Source: Brachionus rotundiformis
Lineage: Eukaryota > Rotifera > Eurotatoria > Ploima > Brachionidae
Length of the DNA stretch: 64,000 nt
Direction: 5' to 3'
Assembly: GCA_016802295.1 (NCBI GenBank)
Contig: JAESIW010000020.1
Span: forward strand, 4,550,971 to 4,614,970
Shown here: positions 43,262-53,457 of the stretch, one piece after another
How the letters are laid out: every line of letters starts with the position of its first letter
How positions within the stretch are numbered: the stretch's first letter is position 1
Made by a program: the position numbers and the translations under genes
Notes under the pieces: model-generated
What the model was told of the DNA's origin: nothing
The model's database searches: none
What the model saw: the letters and a program-made list of their open reading frames with translations, nothing else

Positions 43262-45674
43262 AATTTTCAATTTAGTTATAATATTTCCATCTACTGATAA
43301 TTTACTTTTTATTAATTTCTTAGAGCAGTTCATTCTAACAAATGATACCAATAAAAGGCTTGTTCTTGTTGGTGACCTAAATATGGATCATTTAAATGGA
43401 GATATTAGGTTTAGGGAATTTCTAAAAATCTTCTCTCTAAAAACAATTACCAATCAACCAACAAGAATTGGTATTAATTCCAATACAAAAGATATTAATG
43501 TTAAGTTAAGTCATATAGATCATATAATACATCAGGATAGTTTTGATTCTATTTCTTCTATAGTAGGATGTCCTTTCAGTGATCACAAATTTCTTTTAGG
43601 ATCATTTTCTGTTTCAAAATCTATGAAAAAAATTAGCTTAAAATATTTTCGTTTGATTTCTGATAATAGTATTAGTAAAATTGGACAATTTTTAAGTAAA
43701 ATTGATTTTTCCTTATTGGATAAATTTTCAGGAATAGAAGATAAATGGAATTTCATTAAAGATAATATTCTGCTGTCCATTGATAAATGCTGTCCATTTA
43801 AAAAAGTTAAAGATAGGAATAACCAAAAATGTCCTTGGTTTGATTCTGAATTAAAAACCTTAAGAAACTATAGGGATTTTTGCTATCATAACTATTTAAA
43901 TTGTAAGGATATAATTAATTTAAATGATTACAGAGAGGCTAGAAGAGATTTCAAAAAACTTAACCGTCAGAAAATGAAATCATATTTTGAGTCTAAATCC
44001 TCAAATGATTTCAAAAATTCCAAAAAATTCTGGAATTTTTACAAGTCATCCATTAAAACTAGAGGAGATGCTGATCTTGACAGCTTTCCAGAAGAGCTAG
44101 TTTGGGATGATATAAAGGTTAATAATCCCGTTGATCAAGTTGAGATGTTTAACAGCTGCTTTGCATCTATTGCGTCTTCATCTTTGTCCGGTGAACATGA
44201 CTCAGCTAAATTTATTTTTGACGGTTTTAAAGAGTTAAAATTAAATAATTGTTTTCTCACACCTGGCTTTTCATTTCATGAGTTTTCTATTGATGAAATC
44301 AAAGAAGCCTTAAATGAATTACCATCTTCAAGCTCACCTGGATATATTGGTATTCATCCTAAGATACTAAAAGGTCTACCAGACTTTTTTGCTCCCTTAC
44401 TACTTTTTCTTTTTAATGAATGTCTAAGATTAAAATCAATTCCTGATGACTGGAAGTTAGCCATTGTTAATCCTTTATTTAAAAATAAAGGCAATAAATC
44501 AGATATTAATAACTACAGGGCTATTTCAGTTTTTGACGTGATTGATCCAAATCTTCTTCTCTTGAAATTATTTCACTATGGATTTGACAATAATTCTTTA
44601 GGTCTTCTATCAAATTATTTTGTCAATAGATCTCAAATAGTTCATCTTGGAAACGAAAAATCAAAACCTACAGCTCTAAAGTTAGGCGTTCCACAGGGTT
44701 CTGTTCTAGGTCCTCTTCTATTTTTGATTTTTATTAATGATTTTCCTTATCTCTTAAGGAAATTTGACATAAAAATGTTTGCTGATGACACTACGATTAG
44801 TCACTCTGATAAGGACTTAGATAGTGTTTTGAAAAATTTTTCGAGTACCATCCACATTCTTAGTGATTGGTGTTATTTTAACAAGGTTGATATAAATTGG
44901 TCAAAAACCTTTTGTATGATCTTTTCAAATAAAAAGACTATTATTCCCAAAATGATCAATTTTTGTGGAAATGAAATAAAAGTTGTCAATGAAATAACTC
45001 TTTTAGGTTATAAAATAGATCAAAATCTTAACTTTTCTAATTTTGCATGTAGTATCTCATTAATTGTAAATAAAAAATTATTCAGCATTAAGAGACTTTT
45101 CTATCTATCAACATCCGTAAAAATACAGTTTTTTAAGACGTTTATTTTGCCTTATTTTGATTATTGCTCGACTCTCCTGTGCTATTTCTCAAAAGAGGCA
45201 ATAATTAAATTGGCTAAGAGTTATTATTTGACAATATTTAAATTGTTTAAGTTCAAATTTGAGGTTAATAACTTTAATGATATTAATAACTTCTTAGAAA
45301 AGTATGGCCTATATGCATTCCAACATAGAATACTAGATAGAATGTTATCTTTTGCTTATAAAACACTATACTTTCATAACTCTCCTGATAATCTAAGGCA
45401 GAATTTAAAGAAAAATGACTCAAGAAATTTGAAATATAATTTAAGGAACTGTGAGAACCTGATAGAACCAACATCAAAATCATTAAATGGTGAAAAAACT
45501 TATGGATTTTTCTACTCGAGACTTATAAATTGCTTTGTGATCAAGAGATCAATGTTGAAATTTACAACATTTAAGCATTCAATTTTTAATAATATTAATC
45601 TTATTTTTTCAGATTTTGTAAAAAAATTCAAAAAATTTAATTTAAATATTTCAATGTTATATTTTTTTAAATAA
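43262..45674 (+). mobile_element. Non-LTR retrotransposon (Jockey/CR1-like) ORF2, 5'-truncated, in-frame deletion in reverse transcriptase
   Basis: One frame is open from before 43320 to TAA 45672-45674; the first ATG is 43383, but endonuclease similarity begins earlier (LVLVGDLN just upstream of it). The APE-type endonuclease C-terminal part is visible (GDLN, SHIDHII, FSDHKFLLG). The reverse transcriptase follows: PGYIGIHPKILKGL, WKLAIVNPLFKNKG, NNYRAIS, then abruptly FDVIDPNLLLLKL, GVPQGSVLGPLLFLIFIND and the catalytic FADD. About 80-90 residues that normally separate NYRPIS from AFD, including fingers and the first catalytic Asp of motif A, are missing at about 44531, yet the frame is kept. 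The element should be unable to reverse transcribe alone. The 3' region resembles the RT thumb. Confidence 0.88.
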
Positions 45675-45997
45675 TTATATAAACAATTAATTTTTAATTT
45701 GTAAAACTTATTTTATTTAAATAAATGGAGTGTTAATCGGTCTTTATGACATGGGCACTAGCCTGTTGATTAACCTTGAAATTTTTCCAAATTGTTGCTA
45801 TAATAAATTGAATAACAATGAAATCTAAGGCTAAAGAAAAAGTAAAAAGCAAAACTTGAGTTTTTGAATGCTGTGGTAAACGTAACGTTGATGTACACAA
45901 GAAAATGTCTGAGTTTAATTTAAAAAGCCTGAACACGTTTCACAATCTGAGGATGATTCTTGTAATGCACTGCTTGAGCCATTTTCAAAAGATGAAT

Positions 45998-46117
45998 TAC
46001 CGTATTTTCTCACTTAATGTTCCTTAGTACAATTAAATTTTCCCTGAGAAAATATGAGAAATTCTGTTTTTGACGAGTCTTAAGTTTACGGGGAAAATTA
46101 AGTGAGAAAATATGGTA
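45998..46117. mobile_element. 120-bp inverted-repeat element (TACCGTA family)
   Basis: The left end TACCGTATTTTCTCACTTAA matches the reverse complement of the right end (TACCATATTTTCTCACTTAA) with one mismatch over 20 bp. Partial similarity continues inward around TTTTCCC. Likely a small MITE with a TA target duplication. Confidence 0.7.
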
Positions 46118-46510
46118 GACAGAAAAGCATAGTCATTGAGACAATGCAAGAATGAAAGATGGCTTGAAAATATTACCATATTATGAATTAAAAAAAACAC
46201 TCATACCAAAAAGAGCTGTTCAATGGACACCTCAAAGAAATGTACAATAGGATGGCCAGCAGCATCATAGAAGACAACAATGAGAAAAGAGTGAAACATA
46301 TCAGTTGCTTGGTTGCGGAGATATCACACTAGTAAGGCATTTATAATAGCTAGATGCATTAAAATCTGGTACACATACAAGGACACTAGTATTTTAACTT
46401 TTAACAATTAGGCCAAATATTTAAATTCAGTGTATGATAAATGCTATAACTGCTGCTACATTGTGAGAGCGTTAGGAGTAAAAGGCCGATAAATAAGACT
46501 TGTATTTAAT

Positions 46511-46885
46511 TACCGTAAACCCTTGCGCATAGGAGCAGCAGTTAATACCTAGCCCTGCCACTACCGCAATGCGGCTAATCCCAGTTATTTCATGTTAAAA
46601 AATTTGGTTTTGCAATTTTTGTTATTTCTCTTTTTAAAAAATGTTTTTTTTTCCTTAAAAACTTAATTTTACCGCATGCGGTTGTTTCGAAGCTTTAATA
46701 AATTAAAATCGACGACAAATTCTTGGGTTTACCACATGGTAATTAGCGGATCCTGTCTTAGGCGCGAAAAATCTTATTAATTCAATTTTAATTTTTTTTA
46801 ACATGAAATGACTGGGATTAGCCGCATTGCGGTAGTGGCAGGGCTAGGTATTAACTGCTGCGTCTAAGAGCAAGGGTTTACGGTA
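46511..46885. mobile_element. 375-bp MITE with terminal inverted repeats of about 93 bp (TACCGTA family)
   Basis: The left arm, from TACCGTAAACCCTTGCGCAT, is matched by the reverse complement of the right arm (TACCGTAAACCCTTGCTCTT). Both share TTAATACCTAGCCCTGCCAC and TACCGCAATGCGGCTAATCC without change. The arms are much more GC-rich than their surroundings and themselves contain the palindrome CCGCAATGCGG. The centre is AT-rich. No transposase is encoded. Confidence 0.88.
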
Positions 46886-48051
46886 TTTATAATTTTTATT
46901 TTTTTAAAGTCTCTCTATTTATAAAATATATTTGTCTGTATATAGCCAAAGAGATTACATTATCATACATTTGTTTAAATTGATTTTCTGTTTAGACTTC
47001 TATTACTTCCGGAGATTAAATATTCCACTCGTTAATCACACTAACAGTGAAGCAATTGGTTGAAGTTTGACTTTTCCTATTAACTTTATGGCTTTTATTT
47101 ATATATATTTGGTATAAATAAATACCCAAAAAAAAATTATTTTAACATCAAAATAATTAAAAATATTGTCAAATTAAATAAGAGCATACTAAATACTGAT
47201 CAAAATATTTATAATCAATTAATATTTAGTCTAAGAGTAAATATTTTTCAATGTAATTTAAAAAAAAATCTGCCTCTGAGACAAAGATTTCTTTTATAAA
47301 ATTATTTCCAATCAGTATAAAAAAAAGTTTGAACTTAAGTATTTAGAATTGAATAAAAATTAATAAATAATAAATTGAAAAATCTAATATATAAATAATT
47401 ATGAATTTAAAAAATAAGAAGAGACTTAACTTAAGATCATTCGATAGGTAATAGTTATCATATTTATCTAAAACTCTTTGATTTATGTTGGTTCCATTGG
47501 AAGAAAAATAAATGATAATGTTTGGAAGATACTTAGATATATTTCTATTATATAATTGAAATTTAATAATTACTTATTTATTAATTTAATTAAAAATTGA
47601 TTGTCCTGACCATTTTTTGAAATAGGAAAGGATTGGAAGGTACTTTTAAAGATTTTTGCTATTTGTACCGTACTTTAAAGATAAAATGATTGTTAAATGA
47701 AAACAAATATGAACATTTAAAATTTTATTCGAAAATAATCACAATATTTACAAAAATCTAATTTATTTTCCAAAAAATAATATAGAAAAACAAAAATCAT
47801 TCAAGATTAAAAAATTAAATTATTAAAATACACATCTTTTTAACGTGACATTGAAAGCAAACACATTTTTATTTCGATTGATTAATATTTTGAAGACAAA
47901 TATTACAAATAATTTAAAATAAAATCTATATCCAATATTAAGCAATAATTATTAATTTTCAATAACTTTTTCAATAATTTAAAAAAATAAAAATTATTTT
48001 TTTTTTTCAAAATTCTAAAACTAGAAAAAAAAAAAAAAGATTCAATTAAAC

Positions 48052-48901
48052 TTATAAATTACTATCTCCATTTGACCCGCTAAATTCGGCGAAAGTTTCA
48101 CTTGAGCTGGTACTTGAATTTGTCGAACAAGTGGCTTCAATGTGAACAATACTGTTGTGCGCTTTTTCTCTGGACTTTTTCCATTTGTAATAAAAACTAA
48201 CTAAATTGGCATGTGTTTTGTGTGGCAGCTACATTTAATAAAAAATTTAATCATCAAAATATGGCTAGGTGTCTCTGGTACTTACAAGCTGGTTTATTCG
48301 GTGAAAATTTTTACCATAATACCAAATACCTTGCTCAAAGAGCAATCGGTCTTCTTTGCTCCATTGGCTAGAGCTTGTGTTGCAGCCTCTAAGCGACTCT
48401 ATCGCTTTTTCTACATCATACCCAGATTCAAATAGAGCAGATATGGCATTTTCCAAATTGAAGTAATCAAATTTAGACAGCTCTTTAAGATACGAATCTA
48501 GCTTTAGGTCATCTACGTACTCCGAAGGGAGCCATGTTGGTGTTTCTCTTTCCACCAAATTTTTCCTAAAACTCAGGTGTTCAGAAGCTAAAAATTTACT
48601 AAGATAAAAACCATGGCAAGAAATTTCACCAAAAATTCTTACGTTCATAGTCGCTCAAGTCAATTTGGTACTCTTCTCCAACCCGAATTTTGAAATCATC
48701 GTATTGGTCATAGTATTCTTCTTGTGATGAACGAGTACTTGTCTGCTCAAAGGTCGGCCCTGGATCCTCTTGATCCGGCTTAGTTTCAACCAGCTCTTTT
48801 GGATTTAAATTTGAAGTCAAGTCTGTTTGTTGACTTTTTATGAGATTTAAACTGTTCTGATCGTTCGGTATATCGACACAGTCCAGCATTTTTAATTGCA
48901 T
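48052..48901 (-). CDS. Short ELM2-SANT protein, RCOR/MIER-like, 245 aa
   Basis: Three exons, 48901-48643, 48587-48286 and 48228-48052, with matching phases. The N-terminus is acidic and Gln-rich. ELM2 begins at IRVGEEYQIDLSDYE and continues through WLPSEYVDDLKLDSYLKEL and the helical ALFESGYDVEKAIESL. SANT follows: QWSKEDRLLFEQGIWYYGKN plus NLVSFYYKWKKSR. The protein then ends in a Ser/Thr-rich tail, without the LSD1-binding linker or a second SANT. ELM2-SANT modules recruit and activate class I HDACs, so this could act as an HDAC adaptor without LSD1. Exon boundaries (in ELM2 and after HRINQL) coincide with those of the RCOR gene at 39565, pointing to common descent. Confidence 0.8.
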
Positions 48902-50373
48902 TTTTTTGCTAACAAGCGATTTTTACACGAAAATACAAAAATTTAAAATGGATGAAAATTTAATTTTTGTATATGCTAAATTATTATAATTTTTGGTTAA
49001 GAAAATTATTAATTAACTGATTTTTATTGATTGAACGAAGTGTGTATAGCGAATGCCTATGTACGAGTAAACAAAGAGCTATGAACCTTTGTTTTAATTA
49101 TGGAAATGTATACTAGTTGATTTTGCACAGAAAATTAGGCGATAATACAAAAGTTTTGACATTGTTTGTTTATACATCTTTTTTTAATTAGCAGATAGAA
49201 ATAAGACTTAGTTAAAATAAGATAAGATTAATTTAAAAATTTTATGCAAAATATATATTTAATAATAAAACTGTTAATTGTTGGAAAATATTAAATTTAA
49301 ATAAAAAATTTAATGATTGATCTATTGATCGAAGATTAATTAGCGGGATTGGAAGAAAAATAATTGTAAATTTTTTAATAAATTCAAATTATTAGGATAA
49401 AAATTAATATTTAAATTTGAATTTTAATGATTAATGTAAAATCAAATATAAAATCGATACAAATTTTAGGCTCAAAAATATCAAAATGAAATATTATTAA
49501 CTTTAGTTCTTATTTAATTAATTTTTGGTCAGTGACACAATAAAGCTAACAAAAAGTCACTCTTAAAATTTTCCACATTTACGATGGCGACATTTTCTAT
49601 TGAAAATACCTAAAAATTTAAAAGACTAATGATAATATCCTGAATAAAGTTATGATTAATTATTTATTAATAAAAGAAAATAATCAGTTTAAAAATATAA
49701 AATACAATTTTATTTTTATATAACAGGTTAAGGCAAAAATATTCAAAATCAACTATTCTTTGAAAGTTGTTTTAAAAAATATGTTTTTATTAAAAAAATA
49801 TGTTGAATATAATGAAGTGGTATGTTTTATAATTAAATCGAAAAAAGACTCTTTTTTGACAGAGTCAAGATGCTTCATATGTATAAAAATATATAGTATT
49901 ATTTTTATACTTAAGTTTACTTTATATTAAAATATTTTCTATTTTAAAATCTCTTTTGAAAGTTTTTTTATTGTTTAGAAGGATTTTTGAATTCAAACAT
50001 TTTTTACAAGAGATAGATATTTTTAAGTTTGCTCCTTATACAACTTAAGACGATCTAATTTCTCATGTTTGATAGCAAAACACTTTTAATATTTTCGTTA
50101 ATTAAATTTTTAAGTTTTAATTGATTTTTTAATATATTTATACAATATGATCTATATATTACCATACTTTGTATTAACTTATTATTTTTGCTCTATAGCT
50201 CTGGTTTTTTTTCTTAGTGATTAACAAAATTAAGTATTTAAGTTAAAATAATTTATTAAATAAATAAATTAATCTTATTTTAGGGTTTAATTGCCTGTTC
50301 TAAACCAGTCATATGCTTTAATTGAATCCCGAATTCATCTAAATTTATATGAAATTTAATTTATTTACTAATT
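48902..50373. other. Intergenic, AT-rich
   Basis: Between the ELM2-SANT gene start and the 3' end of eIF2D. No supported feature. Confidence 0.45.
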
Positions 50374-52341
50374 TTAGTTTTTCCTACTTTTAAGAGTTTC
50401 AGAAACATGGTAAATTTGGTTTCCTTGAATAGATAAAATAAATTCATTTGAGTTTTGACTTGCACCAAGTGGTTCACTTATAGCTACACTGCATCCTATT
50501 TCTTTTCGCAAAAAAGATTGCAAATAATTCGAATCAAGATCGAACTCGCTCAAATTATAAACATTGGTAACTTTTTTATTTCCACCTCTAGACTCAAGCT
50601 TAAATTCAATAGGGTGAAATTTTCCCTTCTTAACCACTAAATCCTGTTCACGTTCAATTTTATCACTGTAAACTTTTTTTATTTGATGCATCTGTCCCAT
50701 TCTGGAAAAAATATGGCCAAATAGCTCATCAAATTTTAATTTCTCAATTTGCTTATTTTTTACGAAGATTTTATTGAGCAAAACGTCAATTAGTACCATT
50801 CTTTACAAGATTAAAAATGATCCTAGAATATTTTAGGACAAGATAATTTTTACTTTGGATTCGAAGCATCCTGAAGGTTATTATTTTTTATATAATTCAT
50901 TATAAACTGCCTGACATCTCCCGAGCTTACAATGTCACCACGTTTATACATTCCTTTAAAAATCTCTTCGTTATTGCCATCCACTTTATACAATTCATAG
51001 ACTTCATAATACATTTTCACGTTTTCTTTTGACTCATGATCATCTTTTTGTTTTAGCCATTCGGGTTTTTTGAATAGTTTAATTCTTTTTATAAAAAAAT
51101 TAATAAATTTGATTCTATTGTTAAATAAGTAATGTGTGATTTTACAAATCGTTTTCTTTATTTATTTCAGTAATTGACAAAACGCCTTTCTGGTCTTTCA
51201 TTTTAATACATCCCTTTGCTTGCATATCTTTTAAAAAAACACTTATTTTCTTAAAGCGTGTTTTTTTCAAATCAAATTGAATTCCAGGTGGACTAATAAA
51301 AAAAACTTAAACCAAAAATATTAAAAAATTTATACCTACCAACAAGACTGCATTATTTTCATAAAAGTACTCACAACAATTGGAAATTTTATTTCTTTAT
51401 ATCTGAATTTACAAGCAGCAATGAACGAATTAGTCAAAATTTCCTCATGATCTTCTAAAGTTTCCGAATTATCTTTTGGTTCTTCCAATTTTTTTGGTTC
51501 ATTCGATTCGTCAGTTTTTAACTGTTCATTTTTTTCCTCTAAATCTTCTTGATCTTCTTCGACATTTTGGTCATCTATTTTTTCTTCATTTTTGATCTCA
51601 CTTTTGCTCGGAATCAATGGAATTTCTATACTTTTGTCGCCTTGAGTCCATAAATTGTCAAGATACGTATGGATCATGTTCAAACATTTTCCTCTCATTG
51701 CACTCATATACATATCCTCACCTGATATATTTGCTTTTCCTATACCTACTGGCGCTCTTTTTAGATGACAAAAAATTAAAAAATTAAAGTAAATTGATGA
51801 CTATTTACTCATTGCCTCGAATACATACTGCACACAATTCATTTTTTTGAATATGCTTAAAAGTGTATAAATTCAAAGCTCCTGGTATTATTACTCCAGG
51901 AAGCATAAAATCTTCAAAGGTGATTAAAACCAACTTATTAAATTTGTATGAATAAATTTTCACCTGCACCGTTTACAAGTTTGCTTAATACTTCTTTATG
52001 AGTGTAAAATTTGGGCAATATGTTCGGAAACTTCCATAAAAAATATACTAAAAGATAGTTTTAAAGTTGGAGTATTTTCAAATATGATTTTTACCTGATG
52101 GTAAAAGTTGATCATCTTTTTCAAATTTAAAAAAATAGGGAATTTTGTCAACAAAATAGACCACCATATCGGTTGAATCATGAGTAATTATTTTAGACAA
52201 TATTATCTCACTTTCTTTTATTTTAATGATATTTTTCAACTCATTTTCATCAACTGATGGATATTGTTTCAAAATTTCTTTAATTAAATTTTTTCTTAAA
52301 TTTTGAAAATTTTTTTTATATTCATATTTTAAAAAATTTTG
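50374..52341 (-). CDS. EIF2D: Eukaryotic translation initiation factor 2D (ligatin), 551+ aa, first exon not found
   Basis: Seven exons: 52341-52095, 52047-51964, 51911-51809, 51756-51340, 51292-51146, 51084-50854 and 50800-50374, all in phase. eIF2D delivers tRNA to the ribosomal P site without GTP and promotes recycling of 40S complexes. Visible modules in order: N-terminal DUF1947/PUA region (LWKFPNILPKFYTHKEVLSK, DFMLPGVIIPGA, HTYLDNLW), an acidic spacer, a winged-helix-like part (CCPPGIQFDLKKTRFKKISV), the SWIB-like region (VSSGDVRQFIMNYIKNNNLQ) and a C-terminal SUI1 domain (KKVTNVYNLSEFDLDSNYLQ...FILSIQGNQIYHV). The frame starts after a TTTAAAG acceptor at 52342, so a short 5' exon encoding the initiator Met must lie upstream, perhaps beyond the LINE fragment at 52450. 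Confidence 0.9.
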
Positions 52342-52449
52342 CTTTAAAATAATAAAATATAATGTCCAAAACGATTGTGAAGCTTATATCAACAATTGAT
52401 AATTTCAACTTGATTTATAGTCTACAATCAGACATAAACATGATAGATA

Positions 52450-52960
52450 GAATGTGAAAAAAATGTAGGATTCAGCTTAATGAAGATATATGTATAATTG
52501 TTCAAATTGGCAACAAAAATCTAGAGTTTGATCATAAGATTGGTTTGAAAACCTTGAGTAAGTCAAAAGTCGAAAGGGATTTGGTTTGTAAATACAGAGT
52601 GATTTAAAATAGGAAACAAAAGCCAAACATGCTACAGCTAAAGCAAGTAGAATGCTAGGTTTAATTAAGAAATTAAGAAAGCATTTAAGTATCGCTGTAG
52701 CGAGACATGCAAATTATTGTATTACTCAATGGTTAGACCGGGAATATGCTATTATTGCATGGTTTCCTTATTTAGAAAAGGATATAAGTGTGCTTGAAAG
52801 AGTTCAAAGAGGAGCAATCAAGTTGATTCCAGAAGTGCGTGGCTTGGTTAATCAAAAACGCTTGAGGAAAAGGAGATAATAAGGTGATCTAATTAATATG
52901 AAAAAATTGGTAAACAATTATGAACAAATTGAATTTGATAAAGGAATCAATTAAAGTCTT
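52450..52960 (+). pseudogene. Decayed 3' fragment of a Jockey/CR1-like LINE (RT C-terminal region)
   Basis: A frame with stops encodes the typical region after the RT catalytic domain: ARMLGLIKKLRKHLS-like, then YAIIAWFPYLEKDISVLERV and QRGAIKLIPEVRGL. Two in-frame stops (52877-52882) are followed by RGDLINMKKLVNNYEQIEFD, and a further stop precedes the fragment's middle. It is of a different subfamily from the element at 43262. It probably lies in the first intron or promoter of eIF2D, in antisense orientation. Confidence 0.8.
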
Positions 52961-53457
52961 AAAAAACCAACATATAACCTGGTAGCCGAAGATTGAGGAT
53001 AAATACCTATTTAATGTAGAATAGTATTTTGAAAAAGTTAAATTGAAAATTAAAAAAAGATATGAATCATGATAAATAATTTTTTAGTTTGTTAAAAAAA
53101 CAAGATCTAAGTTTGAAAGCAATTCTAAATATAATAAAATAATTTAAGATAATTCTTAAGTGTGAAAATATGGTTTCCTTATTTATATTGAATAATGCTT
53201 ACTTTTCTGATGATTTTATTTGATTGTTGGATCTAATTTTAATATCTCTTGAAAACATTATAAATTATTTGATCTGAAAATAACAAAGATATAAAAGTTA
53301 TATTAAATGAAAATTTTTAAGATTTTAAAATCTTATAAAAATAAGCAATAAAGCAAAAATAAATAAAAATATTTTATTTAAATCTTAACAAATAAAAACT
53401 AAAAACTAAAAATAAATATCTTAACAAAAATGGTTAAATGCACTGTTAGGTTCAATC

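Larger units (their letters stand above)
45675..48051. other. Repeat-rich intergenic region
   Basis: Contains the LINE 3' flank, two TACCGTA-type inverted-repeat elements (45998 and 46511) and a block at about 46295-46440 resembling 38620-38760. Right of 46900 it is plain AT-rich sequence. Confidence 0.5.
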
